Shown piece after piece: positions 1-6,292 of a DNA stretch of 54,570 nt; position 1 is the stretch's first letter; each line of letters starts with the position of its first letter. This DNA is from an uncultured Clostridia bacterium (GTDB lineage Bacteria; Bacillota; Clostridia; Christensenellales; Borkfalkiaceae). The DNA is taken from assembly GCA_947175325.1 (NCBI GenBank), contig CAMWME010000010.1, positions 1 to 54,570 on the forward strand, read 5' to 3'. Under the pieces are notes generated by a model. That model worked only from the letters and a program-made list of their open reading frames with translations. It was not told the origin of the DNA and ran no database searches. A program made the position numbers and the translations under genes.

Positions 1-17
1 CGCCTTTTTAATTAAAA

Positions 18-497
18 TTATTTCTTTTCTTCGTCAATATCGTTTTGTTTAGAATTGATGGTGTATTCGATTTTATTGTTAGCTTTTAACAGCTCGTCGA
101 TAAAATCTTCATACCATTCTTGTTTAACGACTATAACCATAAAATTTTTATCGTCGAAGAAAACGCTCAGTTTTTTCGTTTGTCTGTCCAAAACGACGCT
201 TTCGATTTTTTCAATGTCGTAAGTTGATTTGATAATCCCGAAGCTCGTTTTAAACTTCGTCCCCGTAATCTGATAGTGGGAGGACAGTATCAAGCTAAGC
301 AAAATCACGAACGCCGCCACTGAAACGAAGTACATTAAAGCGTACCTTAAAACCGGATAAACCGCATTTGCCGCCGAGCCTATTCCTTCGGAAAAAACGA
401 AGTAGGTATTCACGGCGAACGCCACCACCGAAAGCGCAATGCCTATCCATATAAACGCCGTCATCATTTTGGTGAATTTGTATTTATAAGTTTTCAT
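18..497 (-). CDS. Small membrane protein with PH-like cytoplasmic domain
   Basis: A 159-residue protein with two hydrophobic segments (about residues 12-32 and 48-72) followed by a soluble C-terminal half beginning around SSHYQITGTKFKTSFGIIKS. That half has the look of a bacterial PH (bPH) domain, in which a short extracytoplasmic or membrane part is followed by a beta-rich domain with the motif xxYxITxxxFxxxxGI. Function is not known; members of this group are envelope-associated. The start is placed by the promoter: on the minus strand TTGATT, 17 bases, TATAAT, six bases, then ATG, leaving no room for a ribosome binding site, so the mRNA is probably leaderless. It is the last gene before the window edge on this strand. 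Confidence 0.55.
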   Translation of the reverse strand: MKTYKYKFTKMMTAFIWIGIALSVVAFAVNTYFVFSEGIGSAANAVYPVLRYALMYFVSVAAFVILLSLILSSHYQITGTKFKTSFGIIKSTYDIEKIESVVLDRQTKKLSVFFDDKNFMVIVVKQEWYEDFIDELLKANNKIEYTINSKQNDIDEEKK

Positions 498-546
498 AAA
501 AATATTATAACCTTACCCGCCGAAAAAATCAACTTAAATTGCAGAA

Positions 547-575
547 AGCGCACGCACAAAAATTGTGCGTGCGCT
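547..575 (-). terminator. Intrinsic terminator after the lipoprotein gene
   Basis: Perfect 13-bp inverted repeat AGCGCACGCACAA / TTGTGCGTGCGCT around an AAA loop. Read on the minus strand it follows the stop of the lipoprotein gene at once and runs into TTTCTGC, a weak T tract. Confidence 0.8.
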
Positions 576-580
576 AAAAC

Positions 581-931
581 TCAGTTTTCGTTTTTGTCTT
601 GACCGCCGTCCTCGGGAGGTGCGGGTCTGGGCTTTTTAGGCGGATGGGGGTGCTTTTTGTGGTGTCTTTCGTGCGGCGGTTCAACGCCGTCTTTATCACC
701 CTTGCAAGCGGGTCTGCCGTCTTTGAACTCGAATCGGACCTTCGGCATACCGTGCTTTTCACAGTCGGGGCAAGTATCGTCGTTTTCGTCGTCTTCTACG
801 GAACTAATTCTTGTACGAACGTTTTCATTTTCCGTTCCACTGTCGGTGTTGCCCTTGTCGTTGCAACCAGTAAAGCACAAAGCGCTGCTCACTGCCAGTA
901 AAGAGGTTAATAAGAATAAAATCTTTTTCAT
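581..931 (-). CDS. Small lipoprotein with CPDC motif and His/Pro-rich tail
   Basis: About 116 residues. The N-terminus MKKILFLL...CFTGC is a type II signal peptide with a lipobox, so the mature protein should be anchored by lipid to the outer face of the membrane. After an acidic linker come CPDC (near residue 57) and a further Cys about 17 residues on, then a stretch rich in His, Pro and Lys (HERHHKKHPHPPKKPRP). Three Cys plus five His suggest metal binding, but this is inference; no family is recognised. ATG was chosen over the upstream in-frame GTG because the n-region then begins MKK; no Shine-Dalgarno is visible and a -10-like CATACT sits six bases upstream of the ATG. Confidence 0.6.
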   Translation of the reverse strand: MKKILFLLTSLLAVSSALCFTGCNDKGNTDSGTENENVRTRISSVEDDENDDTCPDCEKHGMPKVRFEFKDGRPACKGDKDGVEPPHERHHKKHPHPPKKPRPAPPEDGGQDKNEN

Positions 932-971
932 ATTCACAGTATGTCAAATTTTCCCAACCGTATTCATTTGC

Positions 972-1000
972 TTGTAAAAAATTTTTTCGCGTGCTAAAAT
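972..1000 (+). promoter_or_regulatory. Promoter of the TM1266/ABC transporter operon
   Basis: TTGTAA (972-977), a 17-base spacer and TAAAAT (995-1000). Transcription should begin near 1007, giving a leader of about 100 bases before the first ATG. Confidence 0.7.
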
Positions 1001-1007
1001 TATATCG

Positions 1008-1109
1008 TCTGAACTTAAAGGTACGTCCTGAGGGTAAAGGTGAAAATTTAAGCATACCGCGCGTATGCCTTTTGCCTTTGCCTTACTTTAAATAAAGTGA
1101 GGTTTTTTT
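1008..1109 (+). promoter_or_regulatory. Attenuator-like structured leader, candidate riboswitch
   Basis: The leader can form two competing folds. Fold 1: AGGGTAAAGG (1031-1040) pairs over ten positions, some G-U, with CCTTTGCCTT (1075-1084) and encloses a hairpin GCATAC/GTATGC (1052-1057/1063-1068). Fold 2: CCTTACTTT (1081-1089) pairs with AAAGTGAGG (1094-1102) and is followed by seven T, an intrinsic terminator. The two share bases 1081-1084, so they exclude each other. The ribosome binding site GAGG (1099-1102) lies in the 3' arm of the terminator. CTTAAA (1014-1019) can also pair with TTTAAG (1047-1052). I do not recognise a known riboswitch class. Confidence 0.6.
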
Positions 1110-1358
1110 ATGCAAGAAAACAGACTTGCCGTTATAAGCATAATCGTAGAAAATAGGGAAGTAAGTCCCCAAATGAACGCGCTTTTGTCCGAATTCGGTG
1201 AATACGTTCTCGGCAGAATGGGTATCCCCTATAAGGAAAAGGGCGTTTCGGTAATAAGCATTGCCCTTGACGCTCCTACCGAAGTAATAAACAAACTTAC
1301 GGGCAAAATAGGCATGATTAGCGGCGTTACCGCCAAAACTCTGATGCACAAAGCATAA
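1110..1358 (+). CDS. TM1266-family putative iron-only hydrogenase system regulator
   Basis: An 82-residue protein with the ferredoxin-like ACT/NikR-C type pattern of the TM1266 family: RLAVISIIVENRE, then a central GEYVLGRMGIPY and VSVISIALDAPTEVINKLTGKIGMISGVTAKTLM at the end. Members are small cytoplasmic proteins often found near FeFe-hydrogenase genes and named putative regulators; the molecular role is not established. Here it is the first gene of a transporter operon, 13 bases before the binding-protein gene, with no hydrogenase gene in the window. Expression is probably set by the leader just upstream. Length is normal for the family. Confidence 0.8.
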   Translation: MQENRLAVISIIVENREVSPQMNALLSEFGEYVLGRMGIPYKEKGVSVISIALDAPTEVINKLTGKIGMISGVTAKTLMHKA

Positions 1359-1371
1359 AAGGAAGGTATAT

Positions 1372-2385
1372 ATGAAAAAGATTTTAACAGCCGTTTTAAG
1401 CACTATTTTAATCGGCGTTTCAGCGCTCGGCTTTTCGGCTTGTACCGAACCGGCAAGCACCGAAGCCGTGAACCTCGTTGACGTAACCGCAGCGGAGGTC
1501 GGCGTGCGTAACGATATAGACTATTTCGTCATTCCCGAACCCGCAGCAAGCACCAAAGTAAACGCGATAAGCACTTTGTCGTTCGCCGGCGATTTGCAAA
1601 GCCTTTACGGCGGCGAAAACGGTTACCCCCAAGCCGTTGTTGTCGTTAAAAAAGACTTGGTTAGCTACGTGGCGCAAACCTTGCCCTCAAAGCTGAAAGA
1701 CGGTGCTACTTGGCTTCTTGACGAAGCAACCTCGCCCGAAACCGTAGTCAATGCGGTAAGCAAACATTTAAGCGAGGGCATGACGCCAACCTTTACCGCC
1801 AAAAACCTCTCAAAAGCCGTAATCAAAAACTGTTCGGTAAACTTCGTCGACGCATGGAATTGTAAGGAAGAAGTAAAATCTTTTATTCAAAAGCTCAACG
1901 CAGTAAGCGACACGAGTTTCGGTACGCCAAGCGATAATTTCTTCGTAGAGGATGCGTCTTACGGTGCGGCGGCGTACAATGGCAAATTAAGCGTATACGC
2001 CCCCGACGGTGCACCCGCACTTGGACTTGCCAAGCTTATGTCAACCGACGAAATAGTAAACTGTGCCGAAATAGATTACAACGTGGTGAACGCATCCACG
2101 ATACAAACTTTCGTAACGGGCGCAAATCCCAAGGCGGATATATGCGTTCTTCCCGTAAACCTTGCCGTCAAGCTTTTGGGTAGCGGTGAAAAATATACGA
2201 TGCTCGGCACGCTCACCCACGGTAATCTGTTTATCGTTTCCAACGGCGGCGCACAAATCACAAAGCAAAATATTTCTTCCTTGCGCGGCAAAACGGTGGG
2301 GGTAGTTAACCTCGCCCAAGTGCCCGGGCTTACCTTAAAAACAATTTTAAAAGATAACGGAATAGACTTCGAAGTATTGGCATGA
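1372..2385 (+). CDS. ABC transporter substrate-binding lipoprotein, apparently circularly permuted
   Basis: A 337-residue lipoprotein (MKKILTAVLSTILIGVSALG, lipobox FSAC) of the SsuA/NMT1 periplasmic-binding group. The order of its parts is unusual. The segment normally found mid-protein, with VTAAEVG and YFVIPEPAAS, comes right after the signal peptide (about residues 37-62); PQAVVVVKKDLV follows near 85. The segment normally at the mature N-terminus, KLSVYAPDGAPALGLAKL, begins near residue 205, and the protein ends with LRGKTVGVVNL...LKDNGIDFEVLA, which normally leads into the EPAAS part. This is what a circular permutation within lobe 2 would give. It should still present substrate to the permease encoded next (4-base overlap). 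Substrate unknown; sulfonate-, thiamine-precursor- or nitrate-type ligands are typical of the group. Confidence 0.75.
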   Translation: MKKILTAVLSTILIGVSALGFSACTEPASTEAVNLVDVTAAEVGVRNDIDYFVIPEPAASTKVNAISTLSFAGDLQSLYGGENGYPQAVVVVKKDLVSYVAQTLPSKLKDGATWLLDEATSPETVVNAVSKHLSEGMTPTFTAKNLSKAVIKNCSVNFVDAWNCKEEVKSFIQKLNAVSDTSFGTPSDNFFVEDASYGAAAYNGKLSVYAPDGAPALGLAKLMSTDEIVNCAEIDYNVVNASTIQTFVTGANPKADICVLPVNLAVKLLGSGEKYTMLGTLTHGNLFIVSNGGAQITKQNISSLRGKTVGVVNLAQVPGLTLKTILKDNGIDFEVLA

Positions 2386-3155
2386 AAGCATTTTTCACCG
2401 AACGAAAACTTAATATAATTTTTTCGGTTGCCGCGGTGCTTATAATGTGGCTCGTGTGGATAATCGCCTATTATTCGGTCAAAAACGACTATATCGTTCC
2501 GTCGTTTTCGGATACTATGGTCAGCCTTTGGGGTTGTCTTTGCTCGGGCGAATTCTGGACTGCGTTTGCATTTACTTTTTTAAGAACGCTTGAAGCCTTT
2601 ATATTGTCGTTTCTTCTTGCGGCGCTTCTTGCCGCCGCCTCGGCGTTAAGCAAAACGGCGGCTGCGTTCATAAAGCCGTTTATGGTCTTTCTGCGTACCG
2701 TGCCCACGCTTGCAATAATTTTAATATTGCTCATATGGACGAGCGCGAAAGTGGCACCCGTAATAGTAACCTTCTTAGTGCTTTTCCCTATGATTTACTC
2801 TCAAATGGTTGCGGCAACGGAAAGCGTTGACGGCGGGCTTGTCCAAATGGCAAAGCTGTACGGCGTATCAAAAAATGAAAGGCTTTTCAAAATATATCTT
2901 CCGCAGATCTCGCCCGATATTTTTTCTCAAACGGGTGCGAACGTATCTTTGGGTATAAAGGTAATGATTTCTGCGGAGGTGCTCTCAAACACCTATAAAA
3001 GCCTTGGCGGTATGATGCAAAGCGCAAAAAGCTTCCTCGAAGTTCCCCGTCTTGCCGCCTTAACGCTCATTGCCGTCTTGTTGGGGCTCGTCGTGGATAT
3101 TGCCTTTTCACAGCTTAAAAGAATAAATTCGAAGTGGCGCGGAGGGGTAAAATGA
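2382..3155 (+). CDS. ABC transporter permease, SsuC/TauC type
   Basis: 257 residues with about six membrane helices. The N-terminus holds helix 1 and then IVPSFSDTMVSL, the usual lead-in of this family (VPSPxxVxxxL). The EAA loop that contacts the ATPase is seen around residues 145-180 as ATESVDGGLVQMAKLYGVSKNERLFKIYLPQISPDI, broken here only for reading. The gene overlaps the binding-protein gene by four bases and the ATPase gene by four (ATGA). It forms the membrane channel of the importer, probably as a homodimer. Confidence 0.88.
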   Translation: MKAFFTERKLNIIFSVAAVLIMWLVWIIAYYSVKNDYIVPSFSDTMVSLWGCLCSGEFWTAFAFTFLRTLEAFILSFLLAALLAAASALSKTAAAFIKPFMVFLRTVPTLAIILILLIWTSAKVAPVIVTFLVLFPMIYSQMVAATESVDGGLVQMAKLYGVSKNERLFKIYLPQISPDIFSQTGANVSLGIKVMISAEVLSNTYKSLGGMMQSAKSFLEVPRLAALTLIAVLLGLVVDIAFSQLKRINSKWRGGVK

Positions 3156-3793
3156 TAAAAATTAAAAACCTTACGAAACGCTACGGCAACCTCACCGTGT
3201 ACGAAAATTTCAACCTTGAGCTTAAAGACGGAGAGGTAACTTGCATTTTGGGTGAAAGCGGTTGCGGCAAAACCACGCTTTTAAACTGCATAGCCGGGCT
3301 AACCGACTACGAAGGCGAGATAATCCAAGTTAAGTGCTCGTATATCTTCCAAACGCCGCGCCTCGTTCCTAATTTGACCGTGGGCGGCAACCTTAAGCTT
3401 ATCTGCAAGGACGAAAAGTCCATTGACGATGCGCTTGCAGAAGTCCGCTTGACGGATAAGAAAAACGCCTATCCCGTCGCGCTGTCCGGCGGGCAAGCAC
3501 AGCGCGTTTCAATCGCGCGCGCTTTCCTATACGGCGGCGAAGTAATTTTAATGGACGAGCCTTTCACCTCGCTCGATTTAAAGCTGAAAAAAGAGATATC
3601 CGAACTGTTTTTGCAAATTCAAAGTGAAAGTAGGCGTACCGCGCTTTTCGTTACGCACGACGTGGACGAAGCGTTAAGCCTCGCGCACAGAATTATTGCA
3701 ATAAAAGGAGGAGAAGCCGTTCTCGATATCTCAACCGCCGGCACCGACAAGGACGAGCTTCGCAAGCGATTAATTTCGGTTTTAATTGCTTGA
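3152..3793 (+). CDS. ABC transporter ATP-binding protein, SsuB/TauB type
   Basis: 213 residues; a cytoplasmic ATPase that powers the importer. Walker A is GESGCGKTT (about 34-42), the signature is LSGGQAQR (about 118-125), Walker B is VILMDEPFTSLD, and the switch His is in VTHDVDEAL. It is shorter than typical SsuB (about 250 residues) because the tail is trimmed. The start is the ATG whose A lies one base before the permease stop TGA; it is preceded at good distance by GGAGGGG (3141-3147). A longer start 18 bases upstream would put the ribosome binding site inside the gene, so I rejected it. Confidence 0.9.
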   Translation: MIKIKNLTKRYGNLTVYENFNLELKDGEVTCILGESGCGKTTLLNCIAGLTDYEGEIIQVKCSYIFQTPRLVPNLTVGGNLKLICKDEKSIDDALAEVRLTDKKNAYPVALSGGQAQRVSIARAFLYGGEVILMDEPFTSLDLKLKKEISELFLQIQSESRRTALFVTHDVDEALSLAHRIIAIKGGEAVLDISTAGTDKDELRKRLISVLIA

Positions 3794-3819
3794 CATTTTA
3801 TTTAAGTACATTTTATAAT
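3790..3819 (+). promoter_or_regulatory. Promoter of mscL
   Basis: TTGACA (3790-3795) and TATAAT (3814-3819), spacer 18 (or TTATAA with 17). A second TATAAT at 3834 region lacks a partner -35. It overlaps the stop of the ATPase gene. Confidence 0.7.
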
Positions 3820-3850
3820 ACTTTTATAATTTAATAAACGGAGTAGCATT

Positions 3851-4450
3851 ATGAAGAAATTTTTTAAAGAATTTAAAGAGTTTATCACCCGCGGAAACGT
3901 TTTGGATATGGCTGTCGGCGTTATCGTCGGCGGAGCGTTCACCGCAATTGTTACCGCTTTAACAAGCCAGATTTTACAACCGCTTATCAACGCGCTGATT
4001 GCACTTATCGTTGGTGATAACGGTAAAGGGCTTGAAGCGGCAGTTACCGTTCTTATACCTGCGTACGTTGAAGGCACCGGCATAGGCGGGGTTCCTCCAG
4101 TACTTGATTTGGCTAACTCGATTTACATAGATTGGGGCGCATTTATAACCGCAATCATCAACTTCATTCTCGTTGCGTTCATTCTTTTCTGCATCGTTAA
4201 GATAATCAACAGCGTTCGCGCGGGCGGCAAAAAGCTTGCGGACAAGCAGAAGAAGGCTATTGAGAAAAAGGCCAAGAAGGGCGAAATAAGCGCAGAAGAA
4301 GCAGAAAAGGCAAAGGCTGAACTCGAAGCCTCCGCAGAGGAAGCACCCGTCGTTGCGGCAGTTACAACCGAACAGCTTCTTGCGGAAATCCGCGACCTTT
4401 TAAAAGAACAAAAAGGCACGTCAACCGAAGAAAACAAAGAAAACAAATAG
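3851..4450 (+). CDS. mscL: Large-conductance mechanosensitive channel
   Basis: Forms a homopentameric pore in the cell membrane that opens under membrane tension to release solutes during osmotic downshock. The N-terminus shows the family pattern: an amphipathic start KKFFKEFKEFITRGNVLDMAVGVIVG, split here as MKKFFKEFKEF and RGNVLDMAVGVIVGGAF, with the GxxxG-type pore helix TM1. A periplasmic loop is followed by TM2 (DWGAFITAIINFILVAFILF). After TM2 there is a Lys/Ala/Glu-rich cytoplasmic tail and a helix (TTEQLLAEIRDLLKEQ) that matches the usual C-terminal bundle. At 199 residues it is longer than the common 130-150, the excess lying in the charged linker (about residues 125-170). Ribosome binding site: CGGAG. 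Confidence 0.95.
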   Translation: MKKFFKEFKEFITRGNVLDMAVGVIVGGAFTAIVTALTSQILQPLINALIALIVGDNGKGLEAAVTVLIPAYVEGTGIGGVPPVLDLANSIYIDWGAFITAIINFILVAFILFCIVKIINSVRAGGKKLADKQKKAIEKKAKKGEISAEEAEKAKAELEASAEEAPVVAAVTTEQLLAEIRDLLKEQKGTSTEENKENK

Positions 4451-4453
4451 TAA

Positions 4454-4488
4454 TTAAGCGCGCCCGTAAGTATGCGGGCGCGCTTTAA
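4454..4488 (+). terminator. Intrinsic terminator after mscL
   Basis: GC-rich stem AAGCGCGCCCG / CGGGCGCGCTT around TAAGTATG, followed by TAAATTAAA. It lies three bases past the stop codon. The T tract is poor. Confidence 0.75.
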
Positions 4489-4505
4489 ATTAAAGAGGGA
4501 TTTAT

Positions 4506-5267
4506 ATGTTGGGTTCAGAGTTTAAAATGGACGGTACCGTAATAAAAGCTTATAACAGTATCAAAAATCCGAAGTCTAATTATAATCAAGTAATTTTGGA
4601 TAATGGGGTTAAGCCGGTAAATGAATATTTGGAGGGAGAAGTAGACGTCGTTATTCCCGACGTGGCGACCGAAGTAGGCGAATTCGCTTTTGCCTATCAC
4701 CTTGTAATCAAAAGCGTAACCTTTCACGATGATTTTAGAAAAATCAGTAATTTTGCTTTTGAAAGCTGTCTCAATTTATCAAAAATAGATTTGGGGTGCG
4801 GGGTTGAAGAAATAGGGTACGGCGCGTTCAGTGGTTGCAATATTACCGAATTTCACGTTCCTAAAAGTGTAATCAAAATTTTAGGTAACCCCATAGACAA
4901 CTGCAAAAACCTTGAAGCTATTTCGGTTGAACAAGGCAATACGGCTTATCATAGCGCGGCTAATTGCCTTATTGAAACGGAAACGAGAAAACTCATTGCG
5001 GGCTGTAAAAACAGCGTCATACCCACGGACGGTAGTGTTGAGGAAGTGGACGGGGCTTTTGTTTATTGTGAGGGGCTGAGTAAAATCGTTATTCCGGAAA
5101 GCGTTAAGAAAATTAAACGCGCTTCCTTTTTAGGCTGTAAAAACTTGACTATCTACTGCGAAGCCGAGAAGCCCCAAGAAGGCTGGGAAAAGAATTGGAA
5201 TGTAAAGGGGTTGATTTTTAAAAGACGCCATAAAATTGTTTGGGGTTATAAAGCTGATAAAATGTAA
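4506..5267 (+). CDS. BspA-like leucine-rich repeat protein
   Basis: 253 residues carrying about five LRR_5 (BspA/Treponema pallidum type) repeats. Examples are the units around AFAYHLVIKSVTFHDDF, AFESCLNLSKIDLG, AFSGCNITEFHVPKSV, FVYCEGLSKIVIPESV and SFLGCKNLTIYCEAEKP. Each has the pattern xAFxxCxxLxxIxIPxxV. Such repeats usually mediate binding in surface proteins, but no signal peptide, membrane segment or sorting motif is visible here, so this one appears cytoplasmic. The last 25 residues (after NWNVKGLIFKRR) are the usual repeat-cap ending. Ribosome binding site AGAGGGA. Function unknown. Confidence 0.75.
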   Translation: MLGSEFKMDGTVIKAYNSIKNPKSNYNQVILDNGVKPVNEYLEGEVDVVIPDVATEVGEFAFAYHLVIKSVTFHDDFRKISNFAFESCLNLSKIDLGCGVEEIGYGAFSGCNITEFHVPKSVIKILGNPIDNCKNLEAISVEQGNTAYHSAANCLIETETRKLIAGCKNSVIPTDGSVEEVDGAFVYCEGLSKIVIPESVKKIKRASFLGCKNLTIYCEAEKPQEGWEKNWNVKGLIFKRRHKIVWGYKADKM

Positions 5268-5271
5268 TTTG

Positions 5272-5306
5272 AAAACCTCCGCCATTGTATGGGCGGAGGT
5301 TTTTGC
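5272..5306 (+). terminator. Intrinsic terminator, LRR gene and opposing gene
   Basis: AAAACCTCCGCC / GGCGGAGGTTTT around an eight-base loop, followed by TGC. The A and T flanks allow it to act for both the LRR gene and the convergent minus-strand gene. Confidence 0.85.
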
Positions 5307-5326
5307 TATGTTTTTAATTGTTTATT

Positions 5327-5629
5327 TCATCTCACTACTATAAAAGAAAGCCCAGAAGAATATGCAAGATAGAAGAAGTAGATATTTAAAACGGCAATAA
5401 CGGGCATCAAAATCATAAACAGAATGTTTTTAATTCTGTAGCGCATTATAAACATACTCACGTACACCGCAAGCGCCCCGCCAAGTATTGCCGCAAGAAT
5501 AATTTTGCCGTCCCCCGTAGGCCTTTCGGGGTTATCGCCGAACTCGTTTCTCTGCGTAATAAGCAGCATAACGGCGTAAAAATTCACGGCTAAAATATAT
5601 ACTGACAAAACTATATATAACAGTATCAT
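5327..5629 (-). CDS. Small membrane protein of unknown function
   Basis: About 100 residues with three hydrophobic segments: MILLYIVLSVYILAVNFYAVM at the start, AAILGGALAVYVSMFIM in the middle and ILMPVIAVLNIYFFYLAYS near the end, with a basic loop RYRIKN between the second and third. I do not recognise a family. I prefer the ATG at residue 7 of the longest reading over the TTG at 5647, since a -10 box TAAAAT lies right before that TTG and transcription would begin inside it. Monocistronic and convergent with the LRR gene. Confidence 0.5.
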   Translation of the reverse strand: MILLYIVLSVYILAVNFYAVMLLITQRNEFGDNPERPTGDGKIILAAILGGALAVYVSMFIMRYRIKNILFMILMPVIAVLNIYFFYLAYSSGLSFIVVR

Positions 5630-5718
5630 ACGGTTAGTATGCCGCAATTTTACAAATTAATTGCAAATATACAATTCAATTCTCAAAATAATACAAACGC
5701 TTTACAATTCAAGCATTT

Positions 5719-5756
5719 TGTGTTAAACTGTAAATTATGATACTATATACAGTACG
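5719..5756 (+). promoter_or_regulatory. nrdR promoter with NrdR-box-like palindrome
   Basis: A possible promoter is TTGTGT (5719) with TACTAT (5741), spacer 16; an alternative is TTTACA (5701) with TAAACT (5724). The palindrome ACTATATACAGT (5742-5753) matches the NrdR box core CWATATATWG at nine of ten positions, which suggests self-repression. Only one clear box is seen, while NrdR usually uses two. Confidence 0.35.
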
Positions 5757-5769
5757 AGAGGATTAATTT

Positions 5770-6231
5770 ATGAGATGTTTATTCTGTGGTTGTGAAGACA
5801 GCAAGGTAATCGACAGCCGTTCCGCCGACGAAGGCAGAACGATAAGACGGCGCAGAGAGTGCACTAATTGCGGTAAACGCTATACTACGTACGAAACGAT
5901 AGAGGACACGCCCGTGCTCGTCGTAAAAACCAGCGGGCTTAGGCAAGCGTTCGACTCGGGCAAGATAAAAAACGGCATTATCAAATCGTGTGAAAAACGC
6001 CCCGTTTCTTTAACGACTATCGACGAAATGGTCTCCGCCGTAACCAAAAAAGTTTACAATTCAATGGAGCAAGAAATTTCTTCGAAGCAGATAGGGGAGC
6101 TTGTTATGGAGGAGCTGAAAAAGGTGGACGAGGTTGCTTACGTCCGCTATGCAAGCGTGTACCGTTCCTTCAAAGATATCCCCAGCTTTATGGACGAATT
6201 GCAGAAGCTTATCGACAGCAAAAAACTGTAA
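5770..6231 (+). CDS. nrdR: Transcriptional regulator NrdR
   Basis: 153 residues, the normal length. It represses ribonucleotide reductase genes when (d)ATP is high. The N-terminal zinc ribbon is complete: CLFCGCEDSKVIDSR with a second pair CTNCGKRY, and between them the basic DNA-contacting RTIRRRREC. The ATP-cone follows from about residue 47 (PVLVVKTSGLRQAFDSGKI). The ribosome binding site is GAGAGGA. No reductase genes are in the window, so it acts on distant targets. Confidence 0.95.
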   Translation: MRCLFCGCEDSKVIDSRSADEGRTIRRRRECTNCGKRYTTYETIEDTPVLVVKTSGLRQAFDSGKIKNGIIKSCEKRPVSLTTIDEMVSAVTKKVYNSMEQEISSKQIGELVMEELKKVDEVAYVRYASVYRSFKDIPSFMDELQKLIDSKKL

Positions 6232-6245
6232 TAAAAAATAGATTG

Positions 6246-6273
6246 ACCCCCATATATGCTTGAATTAACGCAT
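6246..6273 (+). repeat. CCCCCATATATGC hairpin element, copy A
   Basis: ACCCCCATATATGC followed by a ten-base loop and GCAT, giving an ATGC/GCAT stem and then TTTTTCGG. The same 14 bases recur at 49127-49140 before pepF. Here it stands between nrdR and ispG and overlaps a possible ispG promoter (TTGAAT 6260, TAATTT 6282). Confidence 0.45.
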
Positions 6274-6292
6274 TTTTCGGGTAATTTTAGCT

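Noticed and set aside
599-977. Two overlapping plus-strand ORFs opposite the lipoprotein gene
   Set aside because: They are antisense shadows: no ribosome binding site or promoter, and the minus-strand gene has a clear lipobox and terminator.
1420-1677. Minus-strand ORF inside the binding-protein gene
   Set aside because: Shadow; the sense frame has a signal peptide, operon overlaps and family motifs.
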